A stretch of DNA of 64,000 bases from Burkholderiales bacterium 67-32 (GTDB taxonomy: Bacteria; Pseudomonadota; Gammaproteobacteria; Burkholderiales; Burkholderiaceae_B): positions 62,001 to 126,000 of the forward strand of contig MKUP01000004.1 of assembly GCA_001898625.1 (NCBI GenBank). The letters are read 5' to 3'. Position numbers and translations under genes: made by a program. Of the stretch, positions 16,885-25,747 are shown piece by piece. The number at the start of each line of letters is the position of its first letter. Position 1 is the first letter of the stretch. Under the pieces are notes generated by a model. That model saw only the letters and a program-made list of their open reading frames with translations, was not told the DNA's origin and ran no database searches.

Positions 16885-17623
16885 ACGACTCGATGCCTTC
16901 GCGAAAATCCTGGGTCTGGTGGATCTGCGGCTGGATCAGCGCCTCCATTTCCAGGAACTGGTCCAGGCTGGGTGTCAGCGAGAACTGGAACATCTTCTTG
17001 GCCATCGCCAGCGCGTAGGTAGGCTGCGCCGCCAGCGTGGCGGCCAGCTCGGCGGCCTGGGCCTCCAGGTCCCGGTCGGGCACGACGCGCGTCACGATGT
17101 CCATGTCGTGCGCTTCGCTGGCGGAAAAGAAGCGCGTGGTGAACACCAGCTCGCGCGCCCGCGCCATGCCGATGGCCCGGGCCAGGAAGAAGACGGCTCC
17201 CGAATCCGGCGCCAGCCCGCGGCGCGCGAAGATGCACGAGAACTTCGCCGTCTCGGAAGCCACCACCAGGTCGCAGGCCAGCATCATGCTGAGCCCTATG
17301 CCGACCGTCGCGCCGCGCACGGCGGCCACCACCGGCTTCTCGATGTCGTACAGGCCGCGGATCAACTGGTGCGTGTTCTGCTTCAGGCGCATCCGCGAGG
17401 CCTTCACGTCCAGCGGCGCCATCTTGCCGACATCCGCGCCCGCGCAGAATGTGTCGCCGGTCCCGGTCAGGACGACCGCCCGCACATCGTCGTCGCGATT
17501 GACCTCGTCGAAGGCCGCGGCCAACTGGGCGCGCATGTCGCCGGCCAGCGCGTTCTTGCGCTCGGGACGGTTGATGACGATGCGCGCGACGGCGCCTTCG
17601 CGTTGCAGTTCGATCTCGGCCAT
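16847..17623 (-). CDS. Enoyl-CoA hydratase/isomerase, PaaG-like
   Basis: 258 aa crotonase-fold enzyme. Oxyanion-hole segments are CAGADVGKM (about 67-75) and RGATVGIGLSMML (about 104-116). In the catalytic region the sequence is RRGLAPDSGAVFFLAR: the first Glu of true hydratases is absent and an Asp is present, as in PaaG-type isomerases. So a double-bond shift or ring-type isomerisation is more likely than simple hydration. The start codon overlaps the stop of the acyl-CoA ligase by one base (TAATG), so it is the last gene of a coupled chain. Confidence 0.9.
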   Translation of the reverse strand: MAEIELQREGAVARIVINRPERKNALAGDMRAQLAAAFDEVNRDDDVRAVVLTGTGDTFCAGADVGKMAPLDVKASRMRLKQNTHQLIRGLYDIEKPVVAAVRGATVGIGLSMMLACDLVVASETAKFSCIFARRGLAPDSGAVFFLARAIGMARARELVFTTRFFSASEAHDMDIVTRVVPDRDLEAQAAELAATLAAQPTYALAMAKKMFQFSLTPSLDQFLEMEALIQPQIHQTQDFREGIESFKEKRPPRFVGR

Positions 17624-19797
17624 TATTTCGCCTCTGCCAATTGGACGGATTCCTCGGACCTGCTCGCGGACGCCGGATCCGCCATCACGACCAGGGTATC
17701 GACGGCGCACACGCCCTGGCCTTGGGGAAACACCATCACGGGATTCAGGTCGATCTCGGCGATACGGCCGGCGTGGGCGGCGGCCAGCTCCGACACCGAC
17801 ACCAGCAGGCGCGCCAGCGCCTCCACGTCGGAAGCCGCCTGGCCCCGCGCGCCGCGCAGGATGTCGACGCCCTTGAGCCCGTCGATCATCGCGCGGGCGC
17901 CGTCGAGGTCGACCGGAGCCAGCGCAAACGCCACGTCGCGCAGCACCTCCACATAGACCCCGCCGAACCCCAGCATGACCATGGGCCCGAAATCCGGATC
18001 GTCCACCACCCCCACCACCATTTCCCGGCCGGCGGGCATCATCTTCTGTACCTGCACACCCTCGATGCGGGCATGCGGGGCATGCCGCCGCACATTGGCC
18101 AGCACACGCTCATGCGCCTGCGCCACGGCCTCGTCGCCAGCCACGCCCAGCACCACGCCGCCCGCCTCCGTCTTGTGCGGCACGTCGGGCGAGACGATCT
18201 TCAGCGCGACCGGCCCGCCCATGGCCCGCGCCGCCCGCACCGCTTCGCCGGCGCTGCCCGCCAGCGTCTCGGACGGCATGGGCACGGCGTAGGCCGCCAG
18301 CAGGCGCCGGGCCTCCACCTGGTCGAGCGGTCCCGCCGCCCGGCCCGCGAGCGCGAGCCGCGGCGCCGGCGGACGCGACGTATCCAGCCTAGACGCCCGC
18401 CACCGGCGCAGGAAGGCCTGGTGGTCGCATAGCCGTTTCATCGCCTGGGCGAAGTCTTCCAGCCCCAGGTGCACGCCGCCCACCTCGGCCAGGATGTCCA
18501 GGCCTTCGGGCGCGGGCTGCCCCGGCGAATGAAAGACGATGGGGCGCGGCGAGGCCGCCATGATCGTCGCCAGCCTTTCCTCGATGCTGCGTATGCGGTC
18601 CGGCAGGACCAGCGACACGATGATCAGGCCGATGTCTATGCCATCGGCCCGGGCGACCAGGTCCAGGATGTTCATCAGCGTCGATCCGCCATCCTCGACC
18701 ACGCGCGCGGTCACATCCACCGGGTTCTCGGCCGAACCGTAGTCGGGCACGATCGCGGCCAGTTGTTCCTTGAATGCCGGCACCAGCTCGGGCACCTCCA
18801 GCCCGGCCTGCTCGCAGATGTCGGCCGCCCAGCCCCCCGCGCCGCCGGAGGTCGTGATGATGCCCACCCTGGGCCCCCGCGGGACCGCGCCGGCGCTGAC
18901 GGCCGCGGCCAGCGCCAGCATCTGCTCCGGTTTGTCCACCCGGATCACGCCGTGGCGCCGGAACGCGGCGTCGTAGGCGGTATCGGCGCCGGTCAGGTGC
19001 GCGGTATGCGATACCGCCGCGCGCTGCCCCGCCCCCGAACGGCCGATCTTCGCCACGATCAGCGCCACGCCGGCATCGGCCGCCTTCGCGGCGACGGCGG
19101 CCAGCCTTCCCGGATGCTTCAGCCCTTCGACGAACATCAGGATGGCGCGCGACGTGCCCTGCCCGATCAGGTAGTCCACCACTTCCAGCAGCTCGACATC
19201 GGCTTCGTTGCCGGTGGAGACCAGATGGCGGACGGGAATGTGCTGCGCGCGCGCCCGGCTGTACAGCGCGTAGGCCATGGCGCCCGACTGCGACACGATG
19301 CTGACGCGTTCGCGCCGGGGCAGCGCGCCTGGCGGCAGCGGCGACACGACCTCCAGCGTCGGGCTGAACGTCGCCACGAGCCCCCCTTCGGCGTCCAGGT
19401 AGCCTTCGGCGTTCGGTCCCAGCACACGCATGCCCGTGCGCGCGGCGAATGCCTCGACCTCGTCCTGCAGGCGCTCGCCCACCGGGGCATGGGGACCGGC
19501 GCTGAAGATCGCCGCCGATTTGACGCCGCGCCGCGCGCACTGTTCGAGTACCTCCATCACCTGCGCGGCGGCCACGGCGATCAGCGCCAGGTCGACGGGT
19601 TCCGGCAGCGCCTCCACCGAGGGATAGGCTTTCATCCCTTGTATGACGTCGCTGCTGGGATTGACCGGATACACCGGCCCCGCGTAGCCGCCGCCCACCA
19701 GCAGCTTCAAGAGACGGCCGCGTATCTTGTTCGTGTCTTGCGAGGCGCCCACGACGGCGATGCTGCGCGGGGCGAACAGGGAAGTCAGGCTATTCAC
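17623..19797 (-). CDS. NDP-forming acyl-CoA ligase, single chain
   Basis: 724 aa fusion of a CoA-binding Rossmann domain (SIAVVGASQDTNKIRG, about 10-25), a succinyl-CoA-ligase-like domain carrying the phospho-His in AAVSHTAHL, and a C-terminal ATP-grasp domain (PHKTEAGGVVLGV, and the DLNPVMV metal-loop near the end). It converts a free acid, CoA and ATP to an acyl-CoA and ADP. The start is GTG at 19797, forming a four-base GTGA overlap with the upstream gene. A second paralogue closes the other end of this block at 27984. Substrate unknown. Confidence 0.9.
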   Translation of the reverse strand: MNSLTSLFAPRSIAVVGASQDTNKIRGRLLKLLVGGGYAGPVYPVNPSSDVIQGMKAYPSVEALPEPVDLALIAVAAAQVMEVLEQCARRGVKSAAIFSAGPHAPVGERLQDEVEAFAARTGMRVLGPNAEGYLDAEGGLVATFSPTLEVVSPLPPGALPRRERVSIVSQSGAMAYALYSRARAQHIPVRHLVSTGNEADVELLEVVDYLIGQGTSRAILMFVEGLKHPGRLAAVAAKAADAGVALIVAKIGRSGAGQRAAVSHTAHLTGADTAYDAAFRRHGVIRVDKPEQMLALAAAVSAGAVPRGPRVGIITTSGGAGGWAADICEQAGLEVPELVPAFKEQLAAIVPDYGSAENPVDVTARVVEDGGSTLMNILDLVARADGIDIGLIIVSLVLPDRIRSIEERLATIMAASPRPIVFHSPGQPAPEGLDILAEVGGVHLGLEDFAQAMKRLCDHQAFLRRWRASRLDTSRPPAPRLALAGRAAGPLDQVEARRLLAAYAVPMPSETLAGSAGEAVRAARAMGGPVALKIVSPDVPHKTEAGGVVLGVAGDEAVAQAHERVLANVRRHAPHARIEGVQVQKMMPAGREMVVGVVDDPDFGPMVMLGFGGVYVEVLRDVAFALAPVDLDGARAMIDGLKGVDILRGARGQAASDVEALARLLVSVSELAAAHAGRIAEIDLNPVMVFPQGQGVCAVDTLVVMADPASASRSEESVQLAEAK

Positions 19798-20846
19798 GTT
19801 GAAGCGGTCCTGTGGTTGGAAGATGAACCGGCGCCGTCGTCGGCGCACAGCCGGGTCCGCCAGCGGACGCGCGCGGCGTCATATTCGGCAGCCAGCCTGT
19901 CGACCAGCGCCGCCGTGGGGAGAATGTCGTCGATGCCGCCCACCCCCTGCCCCGCGCCCCAGATGTCTTTCCAGCGTTTGTGCCGGTCGCCGGCCGCGCG
20001 CACCGCGGCGGCATCGACCGCCGGAAGACGGTCCGGATCCAGCCCCGCGGCCGCGATGCTGGGTTTGAGGTAGTTGGCGGGGATGCCGGAGAAATGCGGC
20101 GTATAGACGATGTCCGCGGCCGCGGAATCGACCAGCATCCGCTTGTAGGCGGGCACGGCGGACGACTCCTGCGTGGCGATGAAGCGCGTTCCCATGTAGA
20201 CCAGGTCGGCGCCCATCACTTCCGCGGCGAAAATCGACGCGCCGTCGGTGATGGCGCCGGCCAGCACCAGCGGGCCGTCGTAGAAGGCCCGGACCTCGGA
20301 CAGCAGCGCGAAGGGGCTGAGCGCCCCCGCGTGCCCGCCCGCGCCGGCGCAGACCAGGATCAGCCCGTCCACGCCCGCCTCCAGGGCACGCCGCGCATGG
20401 CGCACGGAGGTGACGTCATGGAAGACCAGGCCGCCGTAGCCATGCACCACGCGCACGATGTCGGTGGGTGCCCCCAGGCTGCTGATGACCAGCGGCACCT
20501 CGTACCGCGCGCAACTGGCCAGGTCCGCCTGCAGCCGCTCGTTCCCCATCTTGACCACGAGATTCACCGCATGGGGGCCGACACGGGCATCGGGATACCG
20601 TTGCCGATACGCCTCCAGGCCATCCGCGATACGCCGCAACCAGACATCCAGTTCCGGCTGCGGCCGCGCGTTCAACGCGGGGCAGGCGCCCACCAGTCCG
20701 CTGCTGCACTGCGCGATGACGGTCTCCGGGTTCGATACCAGGAACATCGGCGAGCAGATGACCGGCAGGCGCAGCGCGGCGCGCAGCCGGCCGGCCACGC
20801 CGGAAGCTTCGCCTGCCGCCGGCGGCGACGGATCCCGAAGAGTCAT
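19794..20846 (-). CDS. Nitronate monooxygenase family FMN enzyme
   Basis: 350 aa TIM-barrel flavoprotein of the 2-nitropropane dioxygenase/nitronate monooxygenase family. Visible landmarks: LRLPVICSPMFLVSNPETVIAQCSSG at the N-terminus, LVCAGAGGHAG (about 180-190) and ADLVYMGTRFIATQES (about 227-242), the FMN phosphate region. Members oxidise nitronates, but several act as enoyl reductases or on other substrates. The start overlaps the Bug stop as ATGA and its stop overlaps the ligase start as GTGA. In this setting an acyl-CoA-linked oxidation/reduction is as likely as nitronate oxidation. Confidence 0.88.
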   Translation of the reverse strand: MTLRDPSPPAAGEASGVAGRLRAALRLPVICSPMFLVSNPETVIAQCSSGLVGACPALNARPQPELDVWLRRIADGLEAYRQRYPDARVGPHAVNLVVKMGNERLQADLASCARYEVPLVISSLGAPTDIVRVVHGYGGLVFHDVTSVRHARRALEAGVDGLILVCAGAGGHAGALSPFALLSEVRAFYDGPLVLAGAITDGASIFAAEVMGADLVYMGTRFIATQESSAVPAYKRMLVDSAAADIVYTPHFSGIPANYLKPSIAAAGLDPDRLPAVDAAAVRAAGDRHKRWKDIWGAGQGVGGIDDILPTAALVDRLAAEYDAARVRWRTRLCADDGAGSSSNHRTAST

Positions 20847-21832
20847 TTCGCCCCCGGGGCAGGTGCCATCAGCCGCGCCAGCAGCGGGGTCAGGTGAGCC
20901 AGTTCGTCCTTCATTTTCGCCTCCATGTCCTGCGGTGAACCGCCCAGGATCACATAGCCGTTGGCCAGCAGATAATCGTGATTCTGCTCCAGCGCGTAGC
21001 GCACCGCCTTGTTGAGCTTCGCGACGATGGCCGGCGGCGTGCCGGCCGGCGCCACGATGCCGGTCCAGGTATCGGAATCGTACCCCTCGACGCCCAGGAC
21101 TTCGCCTATGGTCGGCACATCCGCGATCAACGCCAGCCGCTTGGGACTGCCTATGCCCAGGATGCGGGTCTTGCCAGCCTTGGCATTCTCGTACACCGAT
21201 CCCACGTACGAGAACATCATCGTGGTGCGCCCCCCCAGGAAATCCGCGACCGCGGGGCCGGCCCCCTTGTAGGGCACGTGCAGGATGTCCACTCCCGCCG
21301 CATGCTTGAACATCTCGCCCGACTGGTGCAGCGAGGTCCCCACGCCGGCCGAGCCATAGCTGAGTTCGCCGGGGTGCTTCTTCGCATAGTCCACCAGATC
21401 GCGCAGGGTCTTGAACGGAGACGAGGCCAATACCACGACGGCCAGCGGCGCGGCGTTGGTCAGCCCGATCGGCGTCCAGCTCTTGATGGGGTCGTAGGGC
21501 AGGTTGGCATTGATGGCGGGATTGATCACATGGACCCCGGCGGTGGAGGCCAGAATCGTATAGCCATCGGGCGGCGCCTTGGCCACGGTCTCGGCGCCGA
21601 TGATGGCGCCCGCGCCCCCTTTGTTCTCCACCACCACGGGTTGGCCCAGCGAATCGGACATGGACTTGGCCAGCAGCCTGGCGATGTTGTCGGTAGCGCC
21701 TCCCGGGGGGAACGGCACGACCATGCGCAACGGCCTGCTGGGGTAATCCTCGGCGCGGGCGGCCCCGGTACCGCATACGGCCGCGGCAAGCAACGCCGCG
21801 GCGCAGAAACGACGACGGTCAATTCTGTACAT
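20843..21832 (-). CDS. Bug-family tripartite tricarboxylate transporter receptor
   Basis: 329 aa periplasmic receptor of the Bug/TctC family. The N-terminus IDRRRFCAAALL looks like a Tat signal with cleavage near ARAE. Family motifs: PSRPLRMVVPFPPGGATD, VVVENKGGAGAIIGA, PPDGYTI, HVPYKGAGPAV. AGGAG lies nine bases before the ATG. No TctA or TctB gene is nearby, so it must use a membrane unit encoded elsewhere. It overlaps the monooxygenase gene by four bases and so is built into the catabolic operon, suggesting that it collects the substrate of this pathway. Confidence 0.92.
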   Translation of the reverse strand: MYRIDRRRFCAAALLAAAVCGTGAARAEDYPSRPLRMVVPFPPGGATDNIARLLAKSMSDSLGQPVVVENKGGAGAIIGAETVAKAPPDGYTILASTAGVHVINPAINANLPYDPIKSWTPIGLTNAAPLAVVVLASSPFKTLRDLVDYAKKHPGELSYGSAGVGTSLHQSGEMFKHAAGVDILHVPYKGAGPAVADFLGGRTTMMFSYVGSVYENAKAGKTRILGIGSPKRLALIADVPTIGEVLGVEGYDSDTWTGIVAPAGTPPAIVAKLNKAVRYALEQNHDYLLANGYVILGGSPQDMEAKMKDELAHLTPLLARLMAPAPGAK

Positions 21833-21958
21833 GCAAACGGTCTCCTCTGAAGTGGCCTGACGGCTCTCGTGCGGGAACGCCGTTGACGCTCCGTGCGGAT
21901 GCGTCTCGACGTCCAGGCAATGGTAGGCAGGCAACAAGGATCCAGGATTGATAAAGCG

Positions 21959-21973
21959 GCAACGGAGCGTTGC
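21959..21973 (-). terminator. Short hairpin after acyl-CoA dehydrogenase
   Basis: GCAACG and CGTTGC form a perfect six-base stem with a three-base loop 20 bases past the dehydrogenase stop. On the minus strand it is followed by CGCTTTATC, a poor U-tract, so it could be a weak terminator or attenuator within the block. Confidence 0.3.
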
Positions 21974-21993
21974 GCTTGCGCCAAGCCTGCGCC

Positions 21994-23226
21994 CTAGAGC
22001 TCGCAATCGCCCTTGAGCAGTTGGCGCGCGATGGTGCGGCGCTGGATCTCTCCCGTGCCGTCCGGGATGCGCATCTGCCGCGCGAGCCGGTAGCCCTCCT
22101 CCAGCCGCAGCTCGTTCGTCAGGCCCATGGCCCCATGCACCTGGATGCTGCGATCCATGACGCGGTTGAGCATCTCCGTCGCATGGGCCTTGACCATGGA
22201 GGTCTCCTTGATCGCCGGCAATCCGCGGTCGATGCGCCAGGCGCAGTTCTGCACCATGCTCTTGGCGGCATAGATGTCCATGGCGCTGTCGGCCAGCAGG
22301 CATTGGACGGCCTGGTGCTCGCCGATGGGACGGCCGAACGTGCGGCGGACCTTCGCATAGTCGACCGCCAGCGACTGCGCCCACTTGGCCAGTCCCACGC
22401 AGGTCGCCGCCATGCTCAGGCGCCCCGCGCTGACGCCGCCCAGGGCGACGGAGAAGCCCTGGCCGACCGGCCCCAGCCTGTGGCTGTCGGGCACCCTGAC
22501 CTTGTCCAGCACGACGATGCCGATCTCCGCGCCGGCGTGCCCCATGGTGGGAATCACCGAGGGAACGTCGAAACCCACACTGCGCGTATCGACGAAGAAG
22601 CCGGTCACCCCGCCCTGGCGCTGCGCCGCCAGGCCGGGGTCCGTGACCGCGAAGACCATGGCATGATCGGCGTAGGGCGCATTGGTGATCCATTGCTTGG
22701 TGCCGCTCAGCACCCAGCCGTCGCCGTCGCGCTCGGCCCGGGTCTTGATCGCGAACACGTCCGACCCCGCGTCGGGCTCGCTCAGGCCGAAGCACAGCGT
22801 GCTTGCTCCCGACGCGATTCCGTCGCGATAGCGGGCGAACACCGCCGGGTCGAGGTGCCGCAGCACCGGCGACAGGCCGTTGGTGAACGGCGACGGCAGC
22901 ACCACCGTCTGGATGAGCTTGCGCGCGGGCCCATAGCGCGCATTGATCAGTTCCTGCACGTGGATGTTGGCCAGCGCCCCCATGCCGTCGCCCCCCAGTT
23001 CCACGGGCGCGAACAGATTGTAGAAACCCAGCTCGGCGGACCGCATGCGCACGCGGCGGCGCAATTCCAACACCTGCGGCACGAAGCGCCCATCTTCGCC
23101 GTACAGACGGCGCTCGTTCTCGAGCAGGCCCTTGTGCTCGCGCTCCAGCGGCTCCACTTCGCGGTCGATGAAACGCAGGATGCTGTCGCCCAGCGCGACG
23201 ATATCCTCGTCGATGGTGAAATCCAT
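21994..23226 (-). CDS. Acyl-CoA dehydrogenase
   Basis: 410 aa flavoenzyme that forms an enoyl-CoA from an acyl-CoA. The N-terminal helical domain, the FAD segment FGLSEPDAGSDVFAIKT and KQWITNAPYADHAMVFA, and the C-terminal IQVHGAMGLTNEL are typical. At the usual catalytic-Glu position the sequence reads IPDGTGEIQRR, so Asp replaces Glu, as in the ACAD10/11-like branch; bulky or branched acyl groups are therefore plausible. GGAGG precedes the ATG at good spacing. The thiolase-like gene lies 43 bases upstream. Confidence 0.92.
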   Translation of the reverse strand: MDFTIDEDIVALGDSILRFIDREVEPLEREHKGLLENERRLYGEDGRFVPQVLELRRRVRMRSAELGFYNLFAPVELGGDGMGALANIHVQELINARYGPARKLIQTVVLPSPFTNGLSPVLRHLDPAVFARYRDGIASGASTLCFGLSEPDAGSDVFAIKTRAERDGDGWVLSGTKQWITNAPYADHAMVFAVTDPGLAAQRQGGVTGFFVDTRSVGFDVPSVIPTMGHAGAEIGIVVLDKVRVPDSHRLGPVGQGFSVALGGVSAGRLSMAATCVGLAKWAQSLAVDYAKVRRTFGRPIGEHQAVQCLLADSAMDIYAAKSMVQNCAWRIDRGLPAIKETSMVKAHATEMLNRVMDRSIQVHGAMGLTNELRLEEGYRLARQMRIPDGTGEIQRRTIARQLLKGDCEL

Positions 23227-23269
23227 GCAAACTCCTCCAGTGATCGGAATCCGGCCCAGGCGCGAGCGG

Positions 23270-24442
23270 TCAGAGCGTCTCCCGCGTTCCCAGGATCGCG
23301 GTGGACTGGCTGGACAGCGTGCCGCCGTTCCCGTGGACCAGCGCCAGGTGCGCGCCATCGACCTGGCGCTCGCCGCATGCGCCGCGCAACTGCCTGACGG
23401 CTTCGATGGTGATGAAGACGCCATACATCCCGGGGTGGACGCACGACAGCCCTCCGCCGTTCGTGTTCACCGGCAGGCTCCCCCCCGGAGCGATCGCACC
23501 GCCCTCGACGAAGCGCCCCGCCTCTCCCTTCGGACAGAACCCCAGGTCTTCCAGGAACAGCAGCGTGTTGATCGTGAAGGCGTCGTACAGTTCGAGCACG
23601 TCGATGTCGGCGGGCCCGACGCCCGCCATCTCATAGGCGCGGCGGCCCGACTCCGCCGCCGCCGTCACGGTCAGGTCCGGCATGGCCGAGATCTGCTTGT
23701 GCCAGATCGCCGTCGCGTTGCCCAGCACATACGCGGGTTCGCGCGGCAGGTCACGCGCGCGGTCCGCGCGCACCATCACATAGGCGCCGGCGCCGTCCGT
23801 CACCAGGCAACTGTCGCGCACCGTCAACGGGTCGGACACCATGCGGGAAGCGAGCACATCCGCCACGGTCAGCGGATCCCGCATGAAGGCCTCGGGATTG
23901 AGGCGCGCCCATTGCCGCGCGGCCACCGCGACGTGGGCCAGTTGCTCCCGCGTCGTGCCGTATTGATGCATGTGGCGGGCGGCGGCCAGCGCATACGACG
24001 TCAGCGGCGGCAGCGGCTCGTAGGGGTCCTCGTAGGGATGCGGTTCGAGCTGGCGGCGCGCGCGCTTGATGGCGGCGCGATTGATCGTGGCCGTCCGCTG
24101 GGTGCTGCCGTAGCAGACCAGCACCGCATCGCACTGGCCCGAGGCCAATGCCAGCATCGCGGGCATCATGTGGGCCACGAAGCTGGAGCCGCCTATCATC
24201 GTGCTGTCGACGAAGCGGGGCCGCAGTCCCAGGTACTCCACCACCGACAAGCCCCACATCGCCGACGAACTGCTGGCCGTCGCCAGCCCATCGATCTGGT
24301 CCATGGTCAACCCGGCATCGGCCACGGCCAGGCGGCTCGCCTCGGCCAGGATCTCCATTTCCGTGCGGCCTCGCGCCTCCCCGCAGCCGGCCTGGCCCAC
24401 GCCGACGATGGCGACGGCACCTCGCAGATCGGCGGGGCTCAT
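23270..24442 (-). CDS. Thiolase-like protein without nucleophilic Cys (Ltp2-like)
   Basis: 390 aa thiolase-superfamily protein of the lipid-transfer-protein/SCP-x group. The position of the nucleophilic Cys of thiolases reads IGGSSF (83-88) with no Cys. The C-terminal half has ELYDAFTINTLL (285-294), NTNGGGLSC (327-334) and HPGMYG (336-341), plus HGNGG (370-374). This pattern matches thiolase-like aldolases such as Ltp2, which need a DUF35 partner, rather than true thiolases. The gene for a DUF35 protein overlaps it upstream as ATGA. I infer a retro-aldol carbon-carbon cleavage of a beta-hydroxyacyl-CoA. Confidence 0.88.
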   Translation of the reverse strand: MSPADLRGAVAIVGVGQAGCGEARGRTEMEILAEASRLAVADAGLTMDQIDGLATASSSSAMWGLSVVEYLGLRPRFVDSTMIGGSSFVAHMMPAMLALASGQCDAVLVCYGSTQRTATINRAAIKRARRQLEPHPYEDPYEPLPPLTSYALAAARHMHQYGTTREQLAHVAVAARQWARLNPEAFMRDPLTVADVLASRMVSDPLTVRDSCLVTDGAGAYVMVRADRARDLPREPAYVLGNATAIWHKQISAMPDLTVTAAAESGRRAYEMAGVGPADIDVLELYDAFTINTLLFLEDLGFCPKGEAGRFVEGGAIAPGGSLPVNTNGGGLSCVHPGMYGVFITIEAVRQLRGACGERQVDGAHLALVHGNGGTLSSQSTAILGTRETL

Positions 24443-24843
24443 CGCTCGTCTCCCCGGGCCGGATCGAACACCACGACGGGGCCCTCGTCTCCGGCGGCTA
24501 TCCGCGCCCGCACGCGCATGCCGATGGCGATGCGATCCAGCGCCACGCCCTCGATGCGACTCATCATGCGCACCCCCTCGTCCAGATCGACCAGGGCGAC
24601 GTTGTAGTCGCCGCCATCCTCGGCCTTCCTGCGGACGATGCTCGTGGAATAGACCGTTCCCGTCCCGGCCGGGGCCACCCAGTCCAGCCGCGGCGATCCG
24701 CAGTGGACGCACAGGACGCGCGGGTAGAAGACATGCCGGTCGCAGGCGCCGCAACGCTGGATCAGGAAACGTCCTTCGGCGAGGTGGGTGAAATAGGCGC
24801 GCTGCGCGCCCGGCGCGGACTGCTCTGCATTCATCGTTGCCAT
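24439..24843 (-). CDS. Zn-ribbon/OB-fold protein (DUF35 family)
   Basis: 134 aa. A rubredoxin-like zinc ribbon with two Cys pairs (RCGACDR and CVHCGS, about residues 28-48) is followed by an OB-fold that contains VALVDLDEGVRMMSRIEG. DUF35 proteins act as obligate partners of thiolase-like enzymes. I chose the ATG at 24843, nine bases after AGGAG; an ATG three codons upstream would overlap the MaoC stop as ATGA but leaves no room for the ribosome site. Its tail overlaps the thiolase-like gene. Confidence 0.9.
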   Translation of the reverse strand: MATMNAEQSAPGAQRAYFTHLAEGRFLIQRCGACDRHVFYPRVLCVHCGSPRLDWVAPAGTGTVYSTSIVRRKAEDGGDYNVALVDLDEGVRMMSRIEGVALDRIAIGMRVRARIAAGDEGPVVVFDPARGDER

Positions 24844-24848
24844 GGAAC

Positions 24849-25745
24849 TCATCTCCTGGAGACTTCGTCCTGCGCCGCGCGCAGGCAAACCTTGCCGTTG
24901 TCCAGCACTTTGACCTGGCGTGCCTGCACCCAGGCGCGGAACGAAATCACGCCGCCGTCGCGCCAGACCTCCACGGAAATGGTCTCGCCCGGAAAGAGCG
25001 GCGCGGAAAAGCGCGTTTCGATCGACGCGATACGTGCCGGGTCGTAGCCGCAGGCGGCCTGCAATATCGCGTGGCCCGCCACGCCGAAGGTGCACAGGCC
25101 GTGCAGGATCGGACGCGGAAAACCCGCCTTGGCGGCGACGTCGGGATCGGCATGCAGCGGGTTGTAGTCGGCGTTGAGCCGGTACAGCAGCGCGGCCTGC
25201 GGCAGCGTGGGCAGATGCACCACCGCATCCGCCGGCCGCTCGGGTATGGGGTGCGGCTGCCGCACCGGCCCCGACGGCCCGCCGAAGCCTCCATTGGCGC
25301 GGCAGAACGACGTGGCGGTCAAGGTGGCGACCGGATCGCCCGTGCTGTCGTCCACGATGCGGCGCTCGGTGTAGACCAACGCCCCCCGCCCCTCGCCCTT
25401 GTCGATGACGTCGACGATGCGGGTGCGGCCACGCAACGTCGCCTGCGGCGGCAGCGGGCGATGCAGCGTGACGCCCTGCTCGCCGTGCAGCACCTGGTTG
25501 CGGACGATGCCGCTGGCCGGATCGGCGTTCCAGGCGCCGGGGTGACAAAGCACCACGGGAAAGGTGGGCAGGACGCGCAAGTCCTTCTCGTAGACGAAGG
25601 GCAGTTGCTCCCGGTCGACGGGATCCATGCCCAGCCCCACCCCCAGCGCGTAGAGCATCGCGTCCTTGCTCGTGTAGCGCTGCACGACATCCTCGAACGG
25701 CCAGGACAGCAGCCGATCGCGGTCGATGCGCAATGGCTGGTCCAT
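24849..25745 (-). CDS. MaoC-type enoyl-CoA hydratase 2
   Basis: 298 aa double hot-dog protein. The second half holds the hydratase-2 motif YRLNADYNPLHADP followed by AGFPRPILHGLCTFG (about residues 190-220), with the catalytic Asp and His. The first half carries a degenerate hot-dog. This is the layout of eukaryotic-type hydratase 2 and of steroid/bile-acid side-chain hydratases, forming (3R)-hydroxyacyl-CoA. The SDR stop overlaps a GTG two codons upstream, which could be the real start. It sits directly before the DUF35/thiolase-like pair. Confidence 0.92.
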   Translation of the reverse strand: MDQPLRIDRDRLLSWPFEDVVQRYTSKDAMLYALGVGLGMDPVDREQLPFVYEKDLRVLPTFPVVLCHPGAWNADPASGIVRNQVLHGEQGVTLHRPLPPQATLRGRTRIVDVIDKGEGRGALVYTERRIVDDSTGDPVATLTATSFCRANGGFGGPSGPVRQPHPIPERPADAVVHLPTLPQAALLYRLNADYNPLHADPDVAAKAGFPRPILHGLCTFGVAGHAILQAACGYDPARIASIETRFSAPLFPGETISVEVWRDGGVISFRAWVQARQVKVLDNGKVCLRAAQDEVSRR

Positions 25746-25747
25746 GG

